A stretch of DNA of 64,000 bases from an uncultured Ilyobacter sp. GTDB taxonomy: Bacteria > Fusobacteriota > Fusobacteriia > Fusobacteriales > Fusobacteriaceae. Position numbers and translations under genes: made by a program. Under the pieces are notes generated by a model. That model worked only from the letters and a program-made list of their open reading frames with translations, did no database searches and was not told the origin of the DNA. Below are positions 25,841 to 34,571 of the stretch, piece by piece (position 1 is the stretch's first letter; the number at the start of each line of letters is the position of its first letter). The DNA lies in contig NZ_OY764058.1 of NCBI RefSeq assembly GCF_963668085.1, positions 620,001 through 684,000 of the forward strand. The letters are read 5' to 3'.

Positions 25841-28800
25841 CTATACCATTTCGATCATAGTCCCTCTCTCTCCTGACACAGCCGAATAAACCTCAAGTTT
25901 TCGGGGCACACGCTCCTTTATATCCTCTACATGGGTTATTATTCCCACCTTTAGTTTTTCTTGATTTTTAAGAGTTTCTAGGGATGTTATTACCCGGTCA
26001 AGGAGTGAGGAGTCCAAGGTTCCAAATCCCTCGTCAAGGAAGAAAAATTCAAGCTGAGATTTTCCCTTTAGCTGTATCTGATTGGAAAGAGCAAGAGCCA
26101 GAGAAAGTGATACGAGAAAGGTTTCCCCTCCAGAAAGTGTGGAACTCCTTCTTTTTGCTCCTCCATTAAAGTTATCTATTATAAGGAAGTTGGCCGAATC
26201 ATCTATTGCGAGACTGTATTTGCCATTTGTTATTCTAGAAAGCCTAGAGGCTGCATTTGAAACTATACCCTGAAGTCTGCTTACAGCAAGGTACTCTACA
26301 AAGGCATTTCCCTGAAAAAGTTTCGACAGATCCTCTAAAAGACCTAGTTCTTTTTTCTTGATTGCTAACTTATTTTTTAAGTCCCCCACTTCTTTTAAAA
26401 GTTTTTCCATATCTTTCAGATTATTTTCAAGAAGAAGAACTTTACTATCAAGCTCTTTGTTTTGATTTTCAAGGTCGATTTTCTTTTTTTGAAAAATCTC
26501 CCATTGTGGTCTTGTGATCACTCTGCCGTTAATTTTGATGTCGAGATTATCTAAAGAGATTCTATTTGCTTCATATTTATCCTTATACTCTTTAATCCAT
26601 CTTTTAAGACCATCCATCTCATCTTCTGCAATAAAAGATTCTTCCACCTCATTTTTAGATGTAAATCCAAAACTTTCCATCTTTTCCATGGCTTCTTTGC
26701 TGTAAAGTTTCCCCTGAGATTCTTTTTCCTTAAGAGAACCGTTTGTTTCTGACAGACTAATCTTTATATTTCCAATAACTTCATTCAAGCTCTCTTGAAG
26801 TTTAATTTTATCTCTAATATCTAACCTTAGCTCTGCCAGTTGTTTTTTTATTTTTTGCTGCTCTTTTTTAATTTCCTTTATTTCAGAAAGGCGTCCTTCA
26901 AGCTTTTCTATACGCAGGTCATCAGAAATATAGTCAGGAACTGTCTCCTCTAATTGTTTTTTTATGAAATTTTTCTTCTCAATTTTGTCCCTCTCAGACT
27001 TTTTATGGTTTTCTAGAAATCTTTGACAGTTTTCTTTTTTTTGGGTCAAAACTGTTTTGTCTGTGGAAAGTTGGTTTTTTAAGCTTGTAAGTTTTTCTTT
27101 TTTTGTAGCTATCTCCTGATTTTCAACATCTATTTTTTCAAACTCTTTTTTTAGTTTTTCAATTTCAGAATCCATATCTAGTGTATTTCTTCCCTTTAGC
27201 TGAATTTTTTTGTTTTCAAGATCAGAAGATATTTTTTCCAAGTTTATTCTGTATAACTTTTTTTCAATAGATTTTTTATCAGCTTCTATAGTCTCTATTA
27301 GGCCTTCGTCTGAATTCCCATGAAAATCATCAGCTATGTGAGGATGGGCCTTAGAACCGCATACTGGGCAGGGTTCTCCCTCTTTTAATTGTTTTGCTAG
27401 CCTTTGAGCAATTTCACCCTCTTTGGCTTCACAGGCTTTTTTCAACTCTTCATCTTTTGATAAAAGAGTTTTTTCTAAGGCCAACTTTTCCTTTTGGGCC
27501 TCTGACAGATATTTTTCCAGGGATTTTACATCTTCTTCTAAAAACTCGACCTCTTTTCTTTCGATATTTAGAAGCTCTGTTTTCTTTCTGATACTTTCAA
27601 GAGCACCACTGTCTTCAACCCCCAAGTTTTGTAATTTTTTCTCAGTCTCTTTTAGGTTTTCTATATTTTCTTCTTCATTTTCTCGAATAACCATAAGATT
27701 AGTTTTTTCTTCTGAGATCTTTTCACCAAGATGAGTTAATTCACTAAGTAGTTCTAAATAAGTTTTTCCAATATGAACTCCGGTACTTACCACATCATAC
27801 TCTTCGGGATCCAAATCTATATTTTTATCTCTTTCCATCAATTCTTTTTCTGACTCTTGAATTTTTTTTAAAATATCTAACAAATTTTCCTTTTCCTTTG
27901 ATTTTTCTAAAAGCTCCTCTTCCAGTAATTCAGACTTTTTCATGTATTTATTTATATCCTCTTCACACTTAGAAAGCTTATTGAAAAATTCCATCACCTG
28001 AAATGATTTTTCCCCTTTTCTTATTTTTTCCTCAGTATTTTCTGCCATTTCTTTTTGAGAATCCAGAGAGTTTTTTTCATCTAAAAGCACAGTCTTTTCT
28101 CGGAGAAGCTTATAAACTTCCTCTTTATCAGAATACTCCTTCATAAAAATTTCAAACTTTTCAAAAAGTTCTTTCTTTTCATCTTGAAGTTTAGCAAATT
28201 CTTCTTTTTTCTCTTGGAGTTCTTCGAGACTGACATCTCCCTTGCCCAAAATAATATTATCTAGTGCTACCACTTCTTTTTCCTTGGAGTTTTTCTTTCC
28301 AGAAAGTTTAGTCATGAGTTTTCTGCCGTATTCCTCAAGGCCAAAGACCCTTTCTAGCATATTTCTCTTCTCTTTTCCTGTGAGTTTTAAAAACTCACTG
28401 AATTTCCCCTGAGGAAGTACCACCGATCTCGTAAAATCATCCATAGATAGGCCTATTATCTCCCCTATACAGTTGTTTACTTCGCCTACCTTGTCAGCCT
28501 TTATCTCACCATTTACCATAAAACTCGCCTTAGACTGTCCAAGTTCATTTTTATTTTTCATCTTCGGAAAAGTTCTCTCTACATAGTATCTTTCCTCTCC
28601 TATGAAAAACTCATAGGCTACCATTATTTTGTCAGAATTTATATTGAGAAGGTGAATGAGCTTATCCTCCTTTGTATCCTTTATCCTGACCACATTTCCG
28701 TAAAGAGCCAGGGTCAGTGCATCAAGTATAGTAGACTTACCGCTTCCTGTCTCTCCGAATATTCCAAAGAGTCCGTGCTCAGTGAGGGTCTCAAAATCTA

Positions 28801-28858
28801 TAGTCTGTTTTTCGTTAAAACTCTGAAGCCCTTGGATCTCAAGTTTTATAGGTCTCAT
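25841..28858 (-). CDS. sbcC: SbcC nuclease complex ATPase
   Basis: A 1005-residue SMC-like ATPase of the SbcCD (Mre11-Rad50) complex, which cleaves hairpins and protein-blocked DNA ends. The Walker A motif 'GETGSGKST' is at residues 35-43. Long coiled coils span about 170-490 and 530-830. A zinc hook 'CPVCG' lies near residue 498. The C-terminal half has the 'LSGGETFLVSLSLALALS' signature and Walker B 'LEFFFLDEGFGTLD'. The start codon directly abuts the sbcD stop (TAAATG), so the two are translationally coupled. Confidence 0.96.
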   Translation of the reverse strand: MRPIKLEIQGLQSFNEKQTIDFETLTEHGLFGIFGETGSGKSTILDALTLALYGNVVRIKDTKEDKLIHLLNINSDKIMVAYEFFIGEERYYVERTFPKMKNKNELGQSKASFMVNGEIKADKVGEVNNCIGEIIGLSMDDFTRSVVLPQGKFSEFLKLTGKEKRNMLERVFGLEEYGRKLMTKLSGKKNSKEKEVVALDNIILGKGDVSLEELQEKKEEFAKLQDEKKELFEKFEIFMKEYSDKEEVYKLLREKTVLLDEKNSLDSQKEMAENTEEKIRKGEKSFQVMEFFNKLSKCEEDINKYMKKSELLEEELLEKSKEKENLLDILKKIQESEKELMERDKNIDLDPEEYDVVSTGVHIGKTYLELLSELTHLGEKISEEKTNLMVIRENEEENIENLKETEKKLQNLGVEDSGALESIRKKTELLNIERKEVEFLEEDVKSLEKYLSEAQKEKLALEKTLLSKDEELKKACEAKEGEIAQRLAKQLKEGEPCPVCGSKAHPHIADDFHGNSDEGLIETIEADKKSIEKKLYRINLEKISSDLENKKIQLKGRNTLDMDSEIEKLKKEFEKIDVENQEIATKKEKLTSLKNQLSTDKTVLTQKKENCQRFLENHKKSERDKIEKKNFIKKQLEETVPDYISDDLRIEKLEGRLSEIKEIKKEQQKIKKQLAELRLDIRDKIKLQESLNEVIGNIKISLSETNGSLKEKESQGKLYSKEAMEKMESFGFTSKNEVEESFIAEDEMDGLKRWIKEYKDKYEANRISLDNLDIKINGRVITRPQWEIFQKKKIDLENQNKELDSKVLLLENNLKDMEKLLKEVGDLKNKLAIKKKELGLLEDLSKLFQGNAFVEYLAVSRLQGIVSNAASRLSRITNGKYSLAIDDSANFLIIDNFNGGAKRRSSTLSGGETFLVSLSLALALSNQIQLKGKSQLEFFFLDEGFGTLDSSLLDRVITSLETLKNQEKLKVGIITHVEDIKERVPRKLEVYSAVSGERGTMIEMV

Positions 28859-30046
28859 TTATTCCACCTCCCCTGTAATCTTCATAAAAACTTCCATGAT
28901 TTCTTTGGAAGGTTCAGTATTTCTATTTTTCTTGTAAAAATTCTTAAAAGCTTTTGTTATATTTTCAGGTGTATACTCATTTATTTCAAAGGAGTTGTTG
29001 GTCTCCCATCTTACTTTTGGAATTATTTCTATAACATTTTTATTGGCCTTTATAGCCCTAACTTCACTGCTATCGAGGGGTCTGTCTGTATCTATCTCAA
29101 GATAGATCCACTCCTCTTTTCCCTGAAGAGATTCTGATTTTTCGATGGCTTTTTCTATCCCATCTATACAGTATCTCTTTATGGGCTTATAGTTTTCTAC
29201 CTCTATACCTTTTATCTCTGTATCCAACTCTCCATTTAGCACAGCAGTGTATACCTTTTTAGGATATCTGTTTTCACTGACTCTGTACTCTATAGGAGAC
29301 CCAGAGTATACCGCCCTTTTTTTCTCAAAGCACATGGCTCGGTGTATATGACCCAAGGCTATGTAATCTGCATCTGGGAGATCACGTAAATTAACCGCCA
29401 TACTACCGCCTAACTCTATTGACCTCTCGTCACCGTCTCCAGAGGAACCTGTTAGAAATATATGAGTCATTATTACCCCGGGAACTCCCTTAGGTTTTTC
29501 ATTTATCCCCTCTTGAAGTATCTCTCCGATTCTTTTGCTGTAGCTGATCTGCTTTTTAGTGTCCTCTGATCCAGTGAATTTTTCTCCTAAAGACCTTTCC
29601 CCAGGATAAGGAAGGGCATAGATATACACTCTCTTACCAGAGATATCTATCTCTACTCCCCCTTTTACAGAAGAAACAACCTTGTATTCTCCATAGACTC
29701 CAGTCTCTTTTTTCTCAAAGGGTTTTTCAAATATTATTATACCCATCTCTCTAGATAAAGGATTACTAGCAGCTAGACGGTCTGCACTGTCATGATTCCC
29801 AGGTATTATCACAACAGGTCTTTTCCCGCCGTCAGACAGCTTTTTTACCCCCCGGTAAAAGAGTCTTTCTGCATCACTAGGTGGATTTGGGACATCGTAA
29901 ATATCCCCTGCTACCAACACCATATCCACTTCTTCTCCTTCTGCTATTCTAACAAGGTTTTCCATAAATTTTTCCTGTTCCGATATTCTGCTGTAACCCT
30001 CGAGTTTCTTTCCCAGATGCCAGTCGGATGTATGTAAAATTTTCAT
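28859..30046 (-). CDS. sbcD: SbcD nuclease subunit
   Basis: A 395-residue Mre11-type manganese nuclease. 'ILHTSDWHLGKKLEGYSR', 'VLVAGDIYDVPNPPSDAE', 'VVIIPGNHDSADRLAA' and 'ADYIALGHIHRAMCFEKKRA' are the five phosphoesterase motifs with all metal ligands. Residues 280-395 are the capping and SbcC-binding region. AGAAGGAG precedes the ATG. It is first in the sbcDC pair. The divergent region upstream holds repeat copy 3. Confidence 0.96.
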   Translation of the reverse strand: MKILHTSDWHLGKKLEGYSRISEQEKFMENLVRIAEGEEVDMVLVAGDIYDVPNPPSDAERLFYRGVKKLSDGGKRPVVIIPGNHDSADRLAASNPLSREMGIIIFEKPFEKKETGVYGEYKVVSSVKGGVEIDISGKRVYIYALPYPGERSLGEKFTGSEDTKKQISYSKRIGEILQEGINEKPKGVPGVIMTHIFLTGSSGDGDERSIELGGSMAVNLRDLPDADYIALGHIHRAMCFEKKRAVYSGSPIEYRVSENRYPKKVYTAVLNGELDTEIKGIEVENYKPIKRYCIDGIEKAIEKSESLQGKEEWIYLEIDTDRPLDSSEVRAIKANKNVIEIIPKVRWETNNSFEINEYTPENITKAFKNFYKKNRNTEPSKEIMEVFMKITGEVE

Positions 30047-30157
30047 AGTCGATCTCCTTCTAGATTATTTTTAATGTTTTCAAAATTATTTAATCTATTT
30101 AAATTTGTGCCGTTATCTCGTCATAAAAAGTTAAGCAAACTTAATTCCTCTTTCAAA

Positions 30158-30193
30158 GTTCTTAAGATAAATTCAGTAATTTATTTTAAGAAC
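30158..30193. repeat. Inverted repeat at the left edge of repeat copy 3
   Basis: GTTCTTAAGATAAATT (30158-30173) and AATTTATTTTAAGAAC (30178-30193) form a 16-bp stem with one mismatch and loop CAGT. It includes an element-end motif (GATAAATTCAGTAA) in the opposite orientation to that expected for a left end, as if two element ends had fused. Confidence 0.6.
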
Positions 30194-30762
30194 AGAATCA
30201 AAAGATTTTGTCACGAATAAAAATCAATAAAATGCAAAAAAATTAACACGAATAAGGAGAAACCTTTTGGCCACAGAGCATCATAAAAGTATATGTTGCA
30301 CAGAGAAAAAGAGTGAGCTTCACAGAGTTAAAACCAGACTATATATATTATTTCTTTTACGAGAGATTTTTTATTCCTTTTCCGTACTATCGATAAAATC
30401 AGAATTAAGAATAGTCAAAAAATTAAGGAATAACTGTGTGCGTGCTTTTTATTTGTGATGATATTATTTTTATGTCTTTTGAATTTCAAGTCGCAGGGCT
30501 TATACAGGAAAGAACCTGCACTCAGCCGTCCTACAAATAAGTTAAGGGAGTTTCAAGAAGCGACAGCGACTATGAAACACCTTATGCTGTGGATGAGCAG
30601 GGAACCGAGGACTGTAGCGCACAAAGGCGATAAAAGAAATATATACTTCCTAGACATTTGAAAATTCTTAAACTTTTGGTTATGCCCTGACTAGAGGGAG
30701 GAAATGCCCTTGGGGTGCTTTTCATCAAGGAAAAGTAACGGAAGTTTGGATAAATTCTATAC
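30194..30762. repeat. MITE-like non-coding repeat element, copy 3 (modules C and A')
   Basis: The largest copy of the family. Module C (about 30200-30330; 'GATTTTGTCACGAATAAAAA', 'TTTTGGCCACAGAGCATCAT') is the reverse complement of the right half of copy 2. Module A (about 30460-30690; 'GAATTTCAAGTCGCAGGGCT', 'GCACTCAGCCGTCCTAC', 'GGGAACCGAGGACTGTAGC') is the reverse complement of the left half of copy 1, with about 55 more bases. The right end has the shared hairpin and 'GGATAAATTC'. With its neighbouring inverted repeat it fills most of the 870-base gap between sbcD and the MscS gene. Short ORFs inside are not genes. Confidence 0.85.
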
Positions 30763-30913
30763 TTTAATTTAAATAAAAGAACAACCTAGATTAATTATAC
30801 ACCTGACTACATTACACATAAAGTCTTTTTAATAATTTTATGGTTTATTTTTTTGCCAATGAGTTGTAAAATTAAGGTGTTAAAAATAGTTAGACTGAAA
30901 ATCGGAGGGAAAT

Positions 30914-32179
30914 ATGAAAGAACTAATAATAGAACTGCTAAAAAGAAACGGTATGAATTCACAACTGAGCCAGTATATAGGTTACATGATTTTAATCTGC
31001 TTAGTCATAATTGCAGCAGTTGTGGCAGATCTCATATCTAAGAAAGTCATCCTCATCGCTGTGGAAAAACTCGTGAAGAAAACAAAAAACAGATTTGATG
31101 ATATATTCATGGAAAAAAAGGGGTTTCATTATCTGTCCCAGATAGCACCGGCCATAGTTATATATCTCTCTGCAGGGATGTTCCCCCTTATCAGAACCGG
31201 ACTTCATAAACTATCACTTATTTATCTTATTATAATAACTATAATCGTCTTATTTAAGCTCATGGAATCTATCGAGGAGGTCTACTCAGGACTAAATATA
31301 TCAAAGGAGAGGCCGATAAAAGGATATATCCAGGTATTTCAGATGATAGCTTCAATCATCGGTGGGATAATGATTATCTCAAACCTGATGAATAAGTCAC
31401 CTTGGAAGCTGCTAAGTGGTATAGGGGCTGTGACTGCAATAGTTTTACTTATTTTCAAAGACTCAATTTTAGGTTTTGTAGCTGGGATACAGCTCGCTGC
31501 CAATAATATGATCAGAATCGGTGACTGGATAGAGATGCCAAAATATAATGCTGACGGAGATGTAATAGAGATCAACTTGACAACTGTCAAGGTCCGTAAC
31601 TTTGACAAGACAATCACCACTATACCTGTATATGCCTTTATATCAGACTCCTTTAAAAACTGGAGGGGGATGTCTGAGTCTGGAGGAAGAAGGATAAAAA
31701 GACCTATATACATTGACGCAACTACGATAAAAATCTGTACAGATGAGATGCTTGAAAAGTATAAAAAAATTTCATATATTTCACAATATATAGAGGAAAA
31801 AACTTTAGAAGTAAAGGAATACAATAAAAACAAAAATATTGATATCTCCCAGACTGCCAATGGCAGAAGACTTACAAATATAGGTACTTTCAGGCATTAT
31901 GTCCTCTCCTATCTCAAGAACAATCCTGATATCAACCAGAATATGACTCTCTTGGTGAGACAGCTAGAGATCACTCCTCAGGGGCTTCCTATTGAAGTTT
32001 ACGCCTTTTCAAAGGATGTTGTTTGGCAGAACTACGAGAAAATACAGTCTGATATATTTGACCACCTTCTAGCCGTGCTTCCTGAATTCGACTTAAAGGT
32101 CTTTCAAAATCCCTCAGGAAATGACTTCAAGAACAGTATACTTGGGATTAGTAATTCAGATTTTCAGCAAACTAGATAA
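30914..32179 (+). CDS. Mechanosensitive channel, YbdG-type MscS family
   Basis: A 421-residue inner-membrane channel that opens on membrane tension. About five transmembrane segments lie in residues 18-190. The pore-lining TM3 and beta domain follow: 'LLSGIGAVTAIVLLIFKDSI', 'GFVAGIQLAANNMIRIGDWI', 'VIEINLTTVKVRNFDKTITT', 'IPVYAFISDSFKNWRGMSES'. The insertion and C-terminal region ('RPIYIDATTIKICTDEML', 'NMTLLVRQLEITPQGLPIEV') match E. coli YbdG (415 residues), a miniconductance channel. CGGAGGG precedes the ATG. Confidence 0.9.
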   Translation: MKELIIELLKRNGMNSQLSQYIGYMILICLVIIAAVVADLISKKVILIAVEKLVKKTKNRFDDIFMEKKGFHYLSQIAPAIVIYLSAGMFPLIRTGLHKLSLIYLIIITIIVLFKLMESIEEVYSGLNISKERPIKGYIQVFQMIASIIGGIMIISNLMNKSPWKLLSGIGAVTAIVLLIFKDSILGFVAGIQLAANNMIRIGDWIEMPKYNADGDVIEINLTTVKVRNFDKTITTIPVYAFISDSFKNWRGMSESGGRRIKRPIYIDATTIKICTDEMLEKYKKISYISQYIEEKTLEVKEYNKNKNIDISQTANGRRLTNIGTFRHYVLSYLKNNPDINQNMTLLVRQLEITPQGLPIEVYAFSKDVVWQNYEKIQSDIFDHLLAVLPEFDLKVFQNPSGNDFKNSILGISNSDFQQTR

Positions 32180-32268
32180 AATTTTAAAAGTAAAAGGGTT
32201 TTTATCCTCTAAGTAGTAGATAATATTAATGAGTATATTCTTATTACTTTTATACACGAGGAGTTTTT

Positions 32269-33108
32269 ATGAAAATAAATAAAACCCTTATGATCAGTGT
32301 CTTCATCGGAGCACCGATTATATATATTAACTTAAAAGTTTTATTTGAAAAACTGGGTCTAGATAACACCCTTTACTTTTTATATATTCTTACTTTTCTT
32401 GCTGTAACAATTATTGGAACTTATATTTTGAATTTTTTCCTAAAACTTTACAAAAAAAGAAAACGTAAGTTTTTCCCTAGCGAAACTGACTCAAAATATA
32501 TTTACCACAGGGGTGATGAAAAAATTGAAATCTTCGAAAGGGAGATAATCAAAAGAAAAGAGATCAAAAAACAGTTAAAGAATGGCATTATAAAAATTCC
32601 CAATGATAAATTATTTGATGGAAAAAATATTCTTAAAAAACTAGACAATGAAATCATAAAAGCCAAAACAGAGGGCCTTCCCCTGGTTGTCATAATGATT
32701 GATTTTCAAAACTTCAAAGATATCGCTCTTCCCCTAGGAGATCACCTTGAGGAAGATGTACTGAATAAGTTTGCCGATGCCATCATAAATGATTTGAGAA
32801 AGACAGATTTTACAGGGAAGACAAAATCAGATGAATTTGTTATTATTTTACCAAATACCACTCTTAAAAAAGGGGAATTAGTTTTATCTAGAATAAAAAA
32901 TAAAATTAATTCTGTTCCTTTGTCTGATGAGTATTTCCTCACATGTTTCAGCGCTAGCATACTTGGTATCCATGACAAAAACATGGCATTTTATGATGCC
33001 CAGCAGATTTTTAAATCAGTTAATGATCTGATGCGTTTTGGAAGAATCTATGAAAAAACATATATCAACCCAAAAGTAAATACTGCCGAAAGTTTAAAGG
33101 AAATCTAA
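32269..33108 (+). CDS. Membrane protein with degenerate GGDEF domain
   Basis: A 279-residue protein. Two transmembrane helices (about 8-27 and 36-58) and a basic linker precede a GGDEF-like domain. 'LPLVVIMIDFQNFKDIALPL' is the metal-site strand and 'RKTDFTGKTKSDEFVIILPN' is the signature hairpin. The signature reads KSDEF instead of GG[DE]EF, and the N-terminal 'D.LT...NR' helix is altered ('IPNDKLFDGKNILKKL'). RKTD is placed like an inhibitory c-di-GMP site (RxxD), so it may be a c-di-GMP receptor rather than a synthase. It follows the MscS gene by 90 bases and precedes a permease by 62 bases, all in one direction. Confidence 0.75.
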   Translation: MKINKTLMISVFIGAPIIYINLKVLFEKLGLDNTLYFLYILTFLAVTIIGTYILNFFLKLYKKRKRKFFPSETDSKYIYHRGDEKIEIFEREIIKRKEIKKQLKNGIIKIPNDKLFDGKNILKKLDNEIIKAKTEGLPLVVIMIDFQNFKDIALPLGDHLEEDVLNKFADAIINDLRKTDFTGKTKSDEFVIILPNTTLKKGELVLSRIKNKINSVPLSDEYFLTCFSASILGIHDKNMAFYDAQQIFKSVNDLMRFGRIYEKTYINPKVNTAESLKEI

Positions 33109-33169
33109 ATAGTATTCGTAGTCCTAATTAGGGAAAAGATAATTAAACTACGGTGGTAGGGGTGATTTT

Positions 33170-34447
33170 ATGCTTACATTCAAAATTGTTACAGGTATTA
33201 TAATATTTATACTGACTTTTTCAATGATAATATCAGAAAAAGTTCCACCTTCGCTTTCTGCTATTATTGGTGGTGGAGCCATGATAATATTGAGAATAAT
33301 TGATGAACACGAGGCCCTTTTGGCAATAAGCAGAAACTTAGAGATCCTACTCTTACTTATGGGTCTAATGATGATAGTCAGTATCATGTCTGAGACTGGA
33401 ATGTTTCAATATTTATCCATAAAAGTAGCACAAAAAGCAAAGGGTGATCCTGTGAGAATAATGGCCTTCTTAGGCCTAGGTACAGCCGTATGTTCAGCTT
33501 TTTTAGATAATGTTACCACAGTACTGCTAGTGGCCCCTATATCTATACTTTTGGCAGAACAGCTAAAGATAAAGTCACTTCCATTCCTTATTGTAGAGAT
33601 ATTTTCTGCAAATATAGGTGGCGCGGCTACACTTATTGGAGATCCTCCCAACCTTATTATAGGGAGTATGGCTGGTTTTAAATTCAATGATTTTATATAT
33701 AACCTGGCTCCCTTGGTGATAATAAACCTAGCTGTATTGATATTTACAATGGTCTTTATCTTCAAAGATCAAATGGAGGTCACCAGAGTTTCAAAGGCGA
33801 AAATAATGGAGATGGAAGCAGAAAGGGTTATAAAAGATAAATCCCTTTTAGTAAAATCTATGGCTGTTTTTACACTTGTCATTACAGGTTTTCTTACCCA
33901 TACATCTACAGGACTTGGACTTGCTACAATCTCTATAATGGGAGCAGGGATGCTAATTTTGATATCAAAAAAAAGTCCCGAAGATATTTTTAACCACATC
34001 GAGTGGCCTACAATATTTTTTCTTTCAGGGCTATTTGTCCTTGTAGATGGGATCGAAAATATAGGTGTCATAGAAAAAATAGGAGAACATGTGGTGGATA
34101 TAACCAAAGGAAACCTAAATTTCACAGCCATATTGACGCTTTGGTTTTCCTCGCTTTTATCGCCATTTATGGGTGCCGTACCTTATACCATATCCTTTGC
34201 CAAGGTAATCACAGAAATATCCCCAAATTTTGTCGGGAATACAAATATACTCTGGTGGTCCCTCTCTTTAGGAGCATGTCTGGGAGGAAATATGACCATT
34301 GTAGGAGCTGCGGCCAATGTTGTGGGAGCAGGAATAGCTTCAAAAAGTGGAAATCCCATATCTTTTAAAGAATTTTTCAAATATGGATCCCTAGTAGTCC
34401 TTCAGTCTGCTATCCTGAGCACCATATATATACTTCTCAGGTATTGA
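33170..34447 (+). CDS. ArsB/NhaD-type ion transporter (SLC13-like permease)
   Basis: A 425-residue integral membrane protein with about eleven hydrophobic segments, in the ion-transporter superfamily. 'FLDNVTTVLLVAPISILLA' (from about residue 111) and 'GGAATLIGDPPNLIIGSMAG' (150-169) are the first-half signatures. 'FMGAVPYTISFAKVITEI' and 'LGGNMTIVGAAANVVGAGIA' are their second-half repeats. Members export arsenite, exchange Na+/H+ or carry dicarboxylates. The 'DNVTT' and 'GDPPN' motifs favour the P-protein/ArsB/NhaD branch over citrate carriers. No ars regulator or reductase is nearby, so the substrate is open. Confidence 0.82.
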   Translation: MLTFKIVTGIIIFILTFSMIISEKVPPSLSAIIGGGAMIILRIIDEHEALLAISRNLEILLLLMGLMMIVSIMSETGMFQYLSIKVAQKAKGDPVRIMAFLGLGTAVCSAFLDNVTTVLLVAPISILLAEQLKIKSLPFLIVEIFSANIGGAATLIGDPPNLIIGSMAGFKFNDFIYNLAPLVIINLAVLIFTMVFIFKDQMEVTRVSKAKIMEMEAERVIKDKSLLVKSMAVFTLVITGFLTHTSTGLGLATISIMGAGMLILISKKSPEDIFNHIEWPTIFFLSGLFVLVDGIENIGVIEKIGEHVVDITKGNLNFTAILTLWFSSLLSPFMGAVPYTISFAKVITEISPNFVGNTNILWWSLSLGACLGGNMTIVGAAANVVGAGIASKSGNPISFKEFFKYGSLVVLQSAILSTIYILLRY

Positions 34448-34468
34448 AAAAAGAAGAGTCAGCTAATC

Positions 34469-34493
34469 ACCCCGGAGTTTTCTCCGGGGTTTT
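34469..34493 (+). terminator. Intrinsic terminator after the permease gene
   Basis: ACCCCGGAG / CTCCGGGGT hairpin with a short T-tract. Confidence 0.8.
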
Positions 34494-34571
34494 GTCATTA
34501 CTCTACTTCTATATAGCCTTTGAATATGGTATGATTTATAATAAAAATTTTATTTTTGAGGTGGTAAAAAT

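Noticed and set aside
30267..30661. Short plus-strand ORFs inside repeat copy 3
   Set aside because: They fall in repeated modules C and A; the other copies have indels that break the frames.
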